From Eubacterium limosum (GTDB lineage: Bacteria; Bacillota; Clostridia; Eubacteriales; Eubacteriaceae), in assembly GCA_959020865.1 (NCBI GenBank), contig CAUEUD010000040.1, positions 1 to 20,825 on the forward strand: a stretch of DNA of 20,825 nt, written 5' to 3'. Both the position numbers and the translations under genes were made by a program. The notes under the pieces are model-generated. The model was not told the DNA's origin. It made no database searches and saw only the letters and a list, made by a program, of their open reading frames with translations. Positions 14,593 through 20,825 of the stretch are shown one piece after another (the first letter of the stretch is position 1; each line of letters begins with the position of its first letter).

Positions 14593-16467
14593 ATGGCAGC
14601 AGATATTATTTTACCAAAGCTAGGAATGGACATGCAGTCCGGAACCATAATGACATGGTATAAAAACGAAGGAGACACCGTCAAAAAAGGTGAACCGCTG
14701 TTTGAGCTCATGACCGATAAGGTCAATATCGAGGTTGAGGCTGAGGACAGTGGCGTCCTTTTGAAACGTTACTATGAAACAGGCGTGGATCTACCGGTAT
14801 TTACAGTCATCGGCTGTATCGGGGAGGCTGGAGAACAGGTGCCGGAGCATCAGACAGTTTCGCTGCGCGGCAATATGCAGAGCCCGGGCCACCTCACCGA
14901 CGAGGACCGCGCAGCGCTGAAAGCCATGCGCAGCTCCACCCGCGAGGGTTTTTCAAGCGCGGGCAGAACCATCCGCGCCACACCATCCGCAAGACGTTTG
15001 GCGGCAGAGCATAAGATCGATCTGGCAAACGTAACGGGCAGCGGCCCAAAGGGACGCGTCCAGGTAGAGGATATCGAGGCATTGCTGGAAGTATCTAAGA
15101 AAGTAGAGAAAACCGAGGTGCCTCAGCAAAAAGTCTTTACAGAGCCAGAGGAAGAAAAGATTGAGGAGGCAGGCGTTCCAGAGGAAACCACTGAGGTGGC
15201 TGACGAACCGGAAAGCACTGTGGCTGAAGAAACCGAAGAAGCCTTTAGTGCAGAGCCGAACCCGGGAATGACCGGAGCCCTTGATATGACCCTTGAGGAT
15301 CTGGTAGCCGGAATGGGCAGCCTTGAAGCCGAGCTGGGCAGTGAAGCCCATGAGGAGGATGTTTTGGAAGGTGCTGCCAAAAAGGTGGAAACAGGGGCAG
15401 AAGAAGTGCCGCGTACATTCAGCGCGTCACCGCTGGCAGAAAAAATGGCGGCGGTCGAAAATATTGACATTCACAGTATTCCTGAGGGCAGCGGCCCGGA
15501 CGGGCGCATCATGAAGGAGGATGTCCTGAAAGCCATGGCCGAAGGATCAAGCCGCCATGAGAGCGTGATTGAGGAGGTTGAGGTTCAGGAGAGAGCGCCT
15601 GAGGAAACCACCACAAAAGAACCGATTCCGGCAGAACCGGAGCCGCAGCCTGAAAAACAGGAAGAACAGCCAGAGCCTGACAATGGAGATGAAGAAGAGA
15701 GCATTGTCGTCACAGTCCCTGAGCCAACCACCCCGGTGGCTGAGGAAGCAAAAGAAGCAGCCGATAAACCGCCGGTGAACGGCAGACTTGAAGCCATGCC
15801 GTCAAAACGCAGAATTATTGCGGACCGCATGGTAAAGAGCAATCTTGAAAACGCAGTGATCACCCTGACAACAGAAGTAGATATGACCGAGGTTAAGGAC
15901 CTGCGCAAGAAAATCAGCAAAAAAGTCGAGAAGGAAACAGGCTATCGCTGTACCTATACGGATTTCCTGCTGGTTTCCGTTTCAAAAGCCTTAATGGAGC
16001 ATCCCTATATCAACAGCAGTCTGTGTGAGGACGGCGTTGTACTGCACGATTTTGTGAATCTGGGCATGGCTGTGGGAATGGATGATGGCCTGATCGTCCC
16101 TGTTATCCGCGACGCCCATGCCGCAAGTTTTTCCGAAATGGTCGAAAAACGCAGCGAGCTGCTCAAGCTTGTCAAGGCGAAAAAACTGACAGGTGACCAT
16201 TTTAAGGACAGCACCTTCACAGTAACCAATCTGGGCATGTACGGTATCCTGGAATTCACAGCTATTATCAACCAGCCCAACAGCGCGATTCTGAGCGTCG
16301 GCGAGGTGGTAGACAGGGTTCGTATCTTCAAAGGCGAGCCGACTCCGAGATCTATAATGAAGATCAGTCTGAATCTGGATCACCGCGTGGCAGACGGCAT
16401 GGCAGGAGCCAAATTCCTCCAGACGGTCAAGAGCTACATGGAAAACCCGGCCTTGCTGTTATTTTGA
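14593..16467 (+). CDS. acoC: Dihydrolipoamide acyltransferase E2 with one lipoyl and two subunit-binding domains
   Basis: A 624-residue E2, longer than the usual 370-550. Domains in order: lipoyl domain about 1-78, with the lipoylated lysine K43 in MTDKVNIE; a first peripheral subunit-binding domain about 127-164 (ATPSARRLAAEHKIDL...GPKGRVQVEDI); a Glu-rich linker (165-272); a second subunit-binding domain about 276-316 (SASPLAEKMAAVENIDIH...GPDGRIMKEDV); a Pro/Glu-rich linker (317-395); and the catalytic domain about 397-624, with the active-site pair in NLDHRVADG (H597, D601). It transfers the acyl group from the lipoyl arm to coenzyme A and forms the core of the complex. One lipoyl domain with two binding domains is unusual. 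acoL follows after 23 nt. Confidence 0.93.
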   Translation: MAADIILPKLGMDMQSGTIMTWYKNEGDTVKKGEPLFELMTDKVNIEVEAEDSGVLLKRYYETGVDLPVFTVIGCIGEAGEQVPEHQTVSLRGNMQSPGHLTDEDRAALKAMRSSTREGFSSAGRTIRATPSARRLAAEHKIDLANVTGSGPKGRVQVEDIEALLEVSKKVEKTEVPQQKVFTEPEEEKIEEAGVPEETTEVADEPESTVAEETEEAFSAEPNPGMTGALDMTLEDLVAGMGSLEAELGSEAHEEDVLEGAAKKVETGAEEVPRTFSASPLAEKMAAVENIDIHSIPEGSGPDGRIMKEDVLKAMAEGSSRHESVIEEVEVQERAPEETTTKEPIPAEPEPQPEKQEEQPEPDNGDEEESIVVTVPEPTTPVAEEAKEAADKPPVNGRLEAMPSKRRIIADRMVKSNLENAVITLTTEVDMTEVKDLRKKISKKVEKETGYRCTYTDFLLVSVSKALMEHPYINSSLCEDGVVLHDFVNLGMAVGMDDGLIVPVIRDAHAASFSEMVEKRSELLKLVKAKKLTGDHFKDSTFTVTNLGMYGILEFTAIINQPNSAILSVGEVVDRVRIFKGEPTPRSIMKISLNLDHRVADGMAGAKFLQTVKSYMENPALLLF

Positions 16468-16490
16468 ATGGGTAGAAAGAGTCAGAGAAA

Positions 16491-17915
16491 ATGAGTGAGA
16501 GTAAAGATTTTAAACATTATGACCTGGTGGTATTGGGCGGGGGATTCGGCGGTTATACGGCAGCGATAAGAGCCGCCCAGCTTGGAAAAAAGGCCGCAGT
16601 AATTGAGGAAGACCGCCTTGGCGGCACCTGCCTGAATGTCGGCTGTATTCCCACTAAATTTATGCTTCAGAACGCGAAGATTATAAAAGCCTGTGACGGC
16701 GCGGCAAGGCGCGGCGTTGTCATGTCACAGCCAAGCGTCAACATGGCGCAGATGATTAAAAATAAAGATGAAAAGGTCCGTCGGCTGGGAGGCGGCATCA
16801 AAATGCTGTTGAAAAGCAACGGGGTGGACGTTTATCAGGGAACCGGCGAGGTTTTCCTGGACTATTCCGCTAAAATTACGGATATGGAGGGCGGAGAGGA
16901 AATTATCGGCTGGGAAAAGCTGATCATCGCTACCGGCTCCAATCCCGCCATTCCCGATTTGTTCAGGGATATTCCAGGACTGCTGACCAACCGCGAGGCT
17001 CTGAACCTTCCGTATCTGCCTAAGGAGCTCATCATTGTGGGCGGCGGTGTGGTGGGCTGTGAGTTTGCCACCATTTTCAGCATTTTTGGCACAAAGGTGA
17101 CCATGCTGCAAAACGGCAGCACCCTGATCAATGGCTTTGATAAGGAGGGCACTGCCTGTGTAGAGGAAAGCCTGGTTAAAAACGGCGTTACCATTCATTA
17201 CAACGCCTTTGTCCGGGATATTTACAAGGATTCCGCTTCCAACTTCCACCTGGAGGTCGAGATGCGCAATGAGGAACAGCCAAAAAGCTTTTGCTGCGCC
17301 GATGTGCTCATGGCCACCGGGCGCTGTGCGAACTTGAAGGGCCTTGACAGTCTGAACCTTGAGCTTGACCGCGGCTGGGTAGATGTCAATGATTACCTTG
17401 AAACCTCTGTACCGGACGTCTACGCCATTGGAGATGTGACAGCCAAATCCCATCTGGCCCACGGCGCGTCCGCTATGGCCATGCGGGCTGTTGAAAATAT
17501 GTTTGGCGGCAGACCTGCTAAGATGAACTACAGTCTGATCCCCTCCTGCGTGTACACCCTTCCCGAGGTGGCCTCGGTCGGTATGCGGGAGGAAGCTGCG
17601 AGAGAAGCCTATTCAAACGTCAGGGTGGGAAGCTTTCCCATGAGCGCCAGCGGCCGCGCGCTGATCCGTGATGAAAGCCAGGGCTTTGTCAAGGTCATCA
17701 CCGAGGATAAATACGGTGAGATTCTGGGGATTCACGTCGCCGGTCCGGGTGCTACTGAGCTGATCACTCAGGCCGAGACCATTATGGCTCTGGAGGGAAC
17801 CATTGAGGATATGTGCCGGATTATCTATCCGCATCCCACCATCTCCGAAGCGCTGTTTGAGGCGGCTATGGATACCTTTGGCATGTCCATCCATCTGCCG
17901 AAGAAAGAAGACTGA
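16491..17915 (+). CDS. acoL: Dihydrolipoyl dehydrogenase (E3)
   Basis: A 474-residue flavoprotein that reoxidises dihydrolipoyl groups of AcoC and reduces NAD+. The FAD-binding GGGFGGYTAAIRAAQLG is followed by the redox disulfide GGTCLNVGCIPTK (C47 and C52), the NAD-binding IIVGGGVVGCEFA, the second FAD segment DVYAIGDVTAK, and the C-terminal active-site YPHPTISEALFEA. There is no extra N-terminal lipoyl domain, unlike some clostridial AcoL proteins. The ATG is not preceded by a strong Shine-Dalgarno (GAGTCAGAG), unlike the rest of the operon. The YccF gene starts 7 nt after its stop. Confidence 0.94.
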   Translation: MSESKDFKHYDLVVLGGGFGGYTAAIRAAQLGKKAAVIEEDRLGGTCLNVGCIPTKFMLQNAKIIKACDGAARRGVVMSQPSVNMAQMIKNKDEKVRRLGGGIKMLLKSNGVDVYQGTGEVFLDYSAKITDMEGGEEIIGWEKLIIATGSNPAIPDLFRDIPGLLTNREALNLPYLPKELIIVGGGVVGCEFATIFSIFGTKVTMLQNGSTLINGFDKEGTACVEESLVKNGVTIHYNAFVRDIYKDSASNFHLEVEMRNEEQPKSFCCADVLMATGRCANLKGLDSLNLELDRGWVDVNDYLETSVPDVYAIGDVTAKSHLAHGASAMAMRAVENMFGGRPAKMNYSLIPSCVYTLPEVASVGMREEAAREAYSNVRVGSFPMSASGRALIRDESQGFVKVITEDKYGEILGIHVAGPGATELITQAETIMALEGTIEDMCRIIYPHPTISEALFEAAMDTFGMSIHLPKKED

Positions 17916-17922
17916 AAAGCCT

Positions 17923-18294
17923 ATGAGAACACTGGGAAACATCATCTGGTTTCTGTTTGGCGGGCTGATTTGTGCCCTGGGATGGGTGATCTCAGGCTTG
18001 CTCTGCTGTGTGACCATCATCGGTATACCCGTCGGTCTCCAGGCCTTTAAATTCGCCAGCTTTGTGCTTTGGCCCTTCGGGCGGGATATTGATTTCAGCG
18101 GAATGGGTACAGGCTCTTTTCTGGTGAATATCCTCTGGATTATCTTTTTTGGGTGGGAGCTGGCGCTCGCGTCACTGGCCTTTGGCCTTGTCTACTGTGT
18201 TACCATTGTGGGAATTCCCTTTGGACTTCAGCATTTTAAGTTTATGAAGCTGGCGCTGATGCCCTTTGGTGCAGAAATTATTACAATTGATTGA
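17923..18294 (+). CDS. YccF domain membrane protein
   Basis: A 123-residue protein made of two similar halves. Each half has a hydrophobic helix followed by CVTIIGIPVGLQAFKFASF or CVTIVGIPFGLQHFKFMKL and then a PFG motif (WPFGRDIDF and MPFGAEIIT). This duplicated pattern is the YccF domain; function is not known. The start at 17923 is preferred because it opens directly into the first membrane helix (TLGNIIWFLFGGLICALGW); a longer frame from 17803 would overlap acoL by 113 nt with non-homologous sequence. It lies 7 nt after acoL, so it is probably co-transcribed with the aco genes, though a functional link is not evident. No terminator is visible before the guaA promoter. Confidence 0.85.
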   Translation: MRTLGNIIWFLFGGLICALGWVISGLLCCVTIIGIPVGLQAFKFASFVLWPFGRDIDFSGMGTGSFLVNILWIIFFGWELALASLAFGLVYCVTIVGIPFGLQHFKFMKLALMPFGAEIITID

Positions 18295-18325
18295 CGATTA
18301 ACAGAAAATACTGGCTGAAAAGGGC

Positions 18326-18355
18326 TTGACAAAGCGTGATTAACGGATAAACTAT
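18326..18355 (+). promoter_or_regulatory. guaA promoter
   Basis: A consensus -35 TTGACA (18326-18331) is followed after 16 bp by TAAACT (18348-18353), or an overlapping hexamer ending at 18355. It lies some 30 bases before the guaA ATG. A strong AAGGAGG is at 18371-18377. I see no purine riboswitch or PurR-type site in this short leader. Confidence 0.6.
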
Positions 18356-18381
18356 ATACATTAACTCATCAAGGAGGAAAA

Positions 18382-19920
18382 ATGGCAGAAAGAGAAACAA
18401 TTCTGATCATCGATTTTGGTGCCCAGTATAACCAGCTCATCGCCCGCCGGGTGCGTGAGGCAAGCGTTTATTCTGAAGTGGTGCCCTACGATGTATCCAT
18501 TGAAAGAATTAAAGAAATCAATCCAAAGGGGATCATCTTTACAGGGGGTCCTTCCAGTGTTCACGAAGAGGGCGCTCCAAAGTGCAACCCGGATATCTAT
18601 ACATTGGGGATTCCCGTGCTGGGAATCTGTTACGGCGCCCAGCTTATGGCCCAGCAGCTGGGGGGAGACACTGACTCGGCTGAGATCCGCGAATATGGTA
18701 AAAAAGCTGTGAAAATCGGAAAAAAAGGCAGCGTTCTTTTCAAGGATGTCAAGGACTATTCCATTGTATGGATGAGCCATACCAATTATATCGCCCAGGT
18801 CCCCGATGGCTTTGAGATTGCAGCCACCACCGAAACCTGTCCGGTAGCCGCCATGGAAAACGCAGGAAAAAAAATGTATGCGGTGCAGTTTCATCCGGAG
18901 GTAGAACACAGCCAATATGGAAAAGAGCTGCTTCGCAATTTCATCTATGATGTCTGCGGCTGTCAGGGCTTGTGGACCATGGAAAACTTTATCGAAGAAC
19001 AGACCAAAGCCATCCGCGAACAGGTTGGCGATAAAAAGGTGCTCTGCGCCCTGAGCGGCGGCGTTGATTCCTCTGTAGCCTCAACCCTGGTGCACCGCGC
19101 CATCGGTGACCAGCTGACCTGTATTTTTGTGGACCATGGTCTGCTGCGTAAAGACGAAGGTGACCAGGTTGAGGAGATCTTTAAAAATCGTTTTAAGATG
19201 AACTTTATCCGTGTCAACTGCGAAGACCGCTTTCTCGGCAGGCTGGCCGGCGTAGATGATCCTGAACGCAAGCGCAAGATCATCGGCGAAGAGTTTATCC
19301 GTGTTTTTGAAGAAGAATCCAGCAAGCTGAAAAATATTGATTACCTCCTCCAGGGAACCATTTATCCAGACGTTATCGAGAGCGGCACCAAAAACGCCGC
19401 AGTAATCAAAAGCCACCACAACGTCGGCGGCCTGCCAGAGGATGTGGACTTTGAGCTCATTGAGCCTCTCCGCAACCTTTTCAAGGACGAAGTCCGCGAG
19501 CTCGGCGAGGAGCTTGGGCTCGACCATGACTTGGTTTGGCGCCAGCCTTTCCCAGGCCCGGGTTTAGCCATCCGCGTTATGGGCGAAGTCACCAAGGAAA
19601 AGCTTGACCTGCTGCGCGAAGCTGATTTTGTCTTCCGCGATGAAATCGCAAAAGCCGGTCTGGACGAAGAAATCTGGCAGTATTTTGCCGTTCTTCCAGG
19701 AAACCGAAGCGTCGGCGTCATGGGCGACGAACGGACCTACGACTACACCGTTGGTCTGAGAGCCGTCACCTCTGTCGATGGTATGACCTCTGACTGGGCA
19801 AGAATCCCCTTTGACGTGCTGGAAAATATCTCCACCCGCATTGTCAATGAAGTTCCCTACGTTAACCGTATCGTGTACGACATCACGAGCAAGCCGCCAT
19901 CAACGATTGAGTGGGAATAG
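18382..19920 (+). CDS. guaA: GMP synthase (glutamine-hydrolysing)
   Basis: GuaA aminates XMP to GMP with glutamine and ATP. The 512-residue protein has an N-terminal class I glutamine amidotransferase with the triad C83 (GICYGAQLMA), H171 and E173 (FHPEVEHS), then the ATP pyrophosphatase loop LSGGVDSS (225-231), and the C-terminal dimerisation domain with RQPFPGPGLAIR and the conserved end KPPSTIEWE. Full length and intact. The ATG is 5 nt after AAGGAGG and has its own promoter. A strong terminator follows immediately. The 3' end of guaA is a known integration site for phages and genomic islands, and the downstream sequence here looks like such an element. Confidence 0.98.
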   Translation: MAERETILIIDFGAQYNQLIARRVREASVYSEVVPYDVSIERIKEINPKGIIFTGGPSSVHEEGAPKCNPDIYTLGIPVLGICYGAQLMAQQLGGDTDSAEIREYGKKAVKIGKKGSVLFKDVKDYSIVWMSHTNYIAQVPDGFEIAATTETCPVAAMENAGKKMYAVQFHPEVEHSQYGKELLRNFIYDVCGCQGLWTMENFIEEQTKAIREQVGDKKVLCALSGGVDSSVASTLVHRAIGDQLTCIFVDHGLLRKDEGDQVEEIFKNRFKMNFIRVNCEDRFLGRLAGVDDPERKRKIIGEEFIRVFEEESSKLKNIDYLLQGTIYPDVIESGTKNAAVIKSHHNVGGLPEDVDFELIEPLRNLFKDEVRELGEELGLDHDLVWRQPFPGPGLAIRVMGEVTKEKLDLLREADFVFRDEIAKAGLDEEIWQYFAVLPGNRSVGVMGDERTYDYTVGLRAVTSVDGMTSDWARIPFDVLENISTRIVNEVPYVNRIVYDITSKPPSTIEWE

Positions 19921-19927
19921 ACAATAA

Positions 19928-19979
19928 AACCCTCGAAAGCCGCTATATACTGTGCTTTCGAGGGTTGCTTTTATTTTTT
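19928..19979 (+). terminator. guaA terminator
   Basis: A perfect 13-bp inverted repeat (AACCCTCGAAAGC at 19928-19940 and GCTTTCGAGGGTT at 19954-19966) with a 13-nt loop, followed by a T-rich tract to 19979. The last T residues run into the tandem repeats described next. Confidence 0.9.
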
Positions 19980-20020
19980 GATAACATTTTGATAACATAA
20001 AGCTAAAAATAGCTAAAAAT
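19976..20020. repeat. Two sets of short tandem repeats beside the guaA terminator
   Basis: TTTTGATAACAT occurs at 19976-19987 and again at 19987-19998 (11-bp period). AGCTAAAAAT occurs at 20001-20010 and 20011-20020 (10-bp period). Periods near one DNA turn and the place next to guaA suggest protein-binding sites, possibly arm-type sites of a tyrosine recombinase. Only the repeats themselves are seen; the role is inference. Confidence 0.6.
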
Positions 20021-20031
20021 GAAATGATTCC

Positions 20032-20505
20032 TCAACCATTTTCTTTATCTTTTTTATATCGTAATTTTCTTTTTTCTTTATCACGTTCTGCCTGTAAGCG
20101 AGGATAAGAATAGCGCCAAAGATCGTATTCTTCCTGTGAGATTTGCTCTTCTTTAAGTGTGCTGAGTTCATTATGCCAAAGCCGAAGGCTATCTTTAAGA
20201 CTGGGATCATCTAAAGAAAGATAGATTTGTCCATCGATCTCTTTTGGCGTGAGATGATACTGGTCTTCCAGTGAGAACAGGGCATGGATAACACCGTGGT
20301 AACTGTCAAAATCAGGATCGGACAAAGCAAAAAAGCTGAGGCCCAAGGCATCGGCGATTTTATGGACTTGTTCTTCAGAAGGGTGGCGGTTGCCCAGCTC
20401 ATAATTGCGAAGAGCAGGTTCACTCATGCCTGCCATAGCCGCAAGCTGTTTTTGCGAAAGCTTTTGGGCGGTTCGGAATTTTTTTATCTTTTCTCCAATG
20501 GTCAT
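20032..20505 (-). CDS. XRE-family HTH repressor of a mobile element
   Basis: From the ATG at 20503-20505 the protein is 157 residues. The N terminus is a standard XRE helix-turn-helix: IGEKIKKFRTAQKLSQKQLAAMAGMSEPALRNYELGNRHPS (residues 3-43), then VHKIADALGLSFFAL. The C-terminal part is polar, with no peptidase motif, and ends in a very basic, Lys-rich tail. The chosen start has GGAGG 8 nt upstream; a longer frame to 20547 would run through the promoter. It is divergent from an excisionase-like gene, with repeated GTTCAT sites between them, the layout of a phage or ICE repressor controlling itself and its opposing operon. Its codons are more A/T-rich than those of guaA. Confidence 0.88.
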   Translation of the reverse strand: MTIGEKIKKFRTAQKLSQKQLAAMAGMSEPALRNYELGNRHPSEEQVHKIADALGLSFFALSDPDFDSYHGVIHALFSLEDQYHLTPKEIDGQIYLSLDDPSLKDSLRLWHNELSTLKEEQISQEEYDLWRYSYPRLQAERDKEKRKLRYKKDKENG

Positions 20506-20526
20506 AATAAATACCTCCGTGGATTG

Positions 20527-20555
20527 ATTATACCACAGACCGTTCATATATGAAA
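20527..20555 (-). promoter_or_regulatory. Repressor promoter overlapping operator-like palindrome
   Basis: On the minus strand TGGTATAAT (plus 20527-20535) is an extended -10, with TTTCAT (plus 20550-20555) as weak -35 at 17-bp spacing. The palindrome TTCATATATGAA (20543-20554) covers the -35 and part of the spacer, which would suit autorepression. Confidence 0.6.
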
Positions 20556-20639
20556 TCTTTTTTTGCCGGGGGGTCTTGACAGCACAGAAATGAACTGTTA
20601 TGATGAGGACAAGAAAAAACCGTTCATGTTCGAACGGTT
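20540..20639. promoter_or_regulatory. Cluster of operator-like GTTCAT sites between repressor and HTH gene
   Basis: Three related sites: CCGTTCATATATGAA (20540-20554, with a perfect 12-bp palindrome); ATGAAC (20590-20595), the inverse complement of GTTCAT, in the spacer of the rightward promoter; and AACCGTTC-6 nt-GAACGGTT (20618-20639), which again contains CCGTTCAT (20620-20627). Each is placed to control one of the divergent promoters. Likely bound by the neighbouring XRE protein; that is inference. Confidence 0.6.
20576..20604 (+). promoter_or_regulatory. Strong rightward promoter of the excisionase-like gene
   Basis: TTGACA (20576-20581), 17-bp spacer, TATGAT (20599-20604): a near-consensus sigma-A promoter. 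An ATGAAC half-site lies in the spacer and a larger dyad lies just downstream of the expected start, so the promoter is probably repressed by the XRE protein. Confidence 0.75.
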
Positions 20640-20669
20640 CAGTGAAATATATAGAAAGGAGGACACCAG

Positions 20670-20825
20670 ATGAATCAGAAAATGTTTATCAGTGCTGAAG
20701 AAATGGCAATGGAGCTCGGAGTTTCCAAATCCTTTGCCTACAAATTAATGCGTGAAATGAATGAAGAGCTTAAAAAAAAGGGGTAAGTGACAATTGCCGG
20801 CCGCGTGAGCCGGAAATATTTTGAA
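20670..20825 (+). pseudogene. Excisionase-like HTH protein interrupted by an in-frame TAA (runs off window)
   Basis: The ATG at 20670 follows AAAGGAGG and opens a 38-codon frame: MNQKMFISAEEMAMELGVSK, then SFAYKLMREMNEELKKKG and TAA at 20784-20786. This is the helix-turn-helix of small excisionase/MerR-like proteins common in Firmicute mobile elements. In the same frame after the TAA the codons read VTIAGRVSRKYFE to the window edge, which is the normal continuation in this family (KKGY-x-T-x-AGRVSR-x-YFE). TAA therefore stands where Tyr (TAT or TAC) is expected. Either a one-base nonsense mutation or a sequencing error. If translated as is, a 38-residue protein with the HTH only would be made. 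Confidence 0.65.

Noticed and set aside
18295..18381. Purine riboswitch upstream of guaA
   Set aside because: The leader after the promoter is under 30 nt, too short for an aptamer and expression platform.

Overview
The window reads as chromosome of an anaerobic Firmicute of class Clostridia. Gene content (MrnC next to CysS, YerC/YecD-type TrpR homologue, acetoin dehydrogenase operon, strong AAGGAG ribosome binding sites, A/T-rich promoters around a mid-GC coding background) suggests a Eubacterium limosum-like acetogen. That assignment is inference from style and content; no rRNA or other marker is present.

Layout. 1-181: 3' end of an unidentified gene, closed by a shared terminator. 218-2019 (-): cysS and mrnC, overlapping. 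2199-4011 (+): a BASS-type transporter and yaaA, each apparently its own unit. 4141-7150 (+): a tight run of a TrpR-like regulator (yerC), an AlaA-type aminotransferase, a PspC-domain protein, tsaE and ispD, ending in an 18-bp-stem bidirectional terminator. 7197-11038 (-): a translationally coupled operon with C30-type carotenoid desaturase (crtN), synthase (crtM), a VTE5/dolichol-kinase-like membrane protein and a DUF92 (VTE6-like) membrane protein. 11151-11726 (-): yedK/SRAP, followed upstream by a frameshifted, 5'-truncated remnant of a sortase-type surface protein (11790-12364). 12603-18294 (+): acoA-acoB-acoC-acoL encoding a complete 2-oxo-acid-dehydrogenase-type complex (probably acetoin dehydrogenase), with a YccF membrane protein on its tail. 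18382-19920 (+): guaA.

From about 19921 the character changes: A/T-rich DNA, two sets of short tandem repeats, a phage-type XRE repressor on the minus strand, a divergent promoter region with repeated GTTCAT operator-like sites, and an excisionase-like HTH gene that appears interrupted by an in-frame TAA. This looks like the left end of an integrated mobile element sitting at the 3' end of guaA, a commonly used integration site; the rest lies beyond the window.

Most novel idea here: the crtN-crtM operon carries a paired VTE5-like/VTE6-like (DUF92) cassette. In plants and cyanobacteria these two families phosphorylate phytol in two steps to phytyl diphosphate. Beside a C30 carotenoid synthase, the pair could recycle farnesol or another prenyl alcohol into the diphosphate substrate of CrtM. 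That function is inference; the gene order and overlaps are directly visible.
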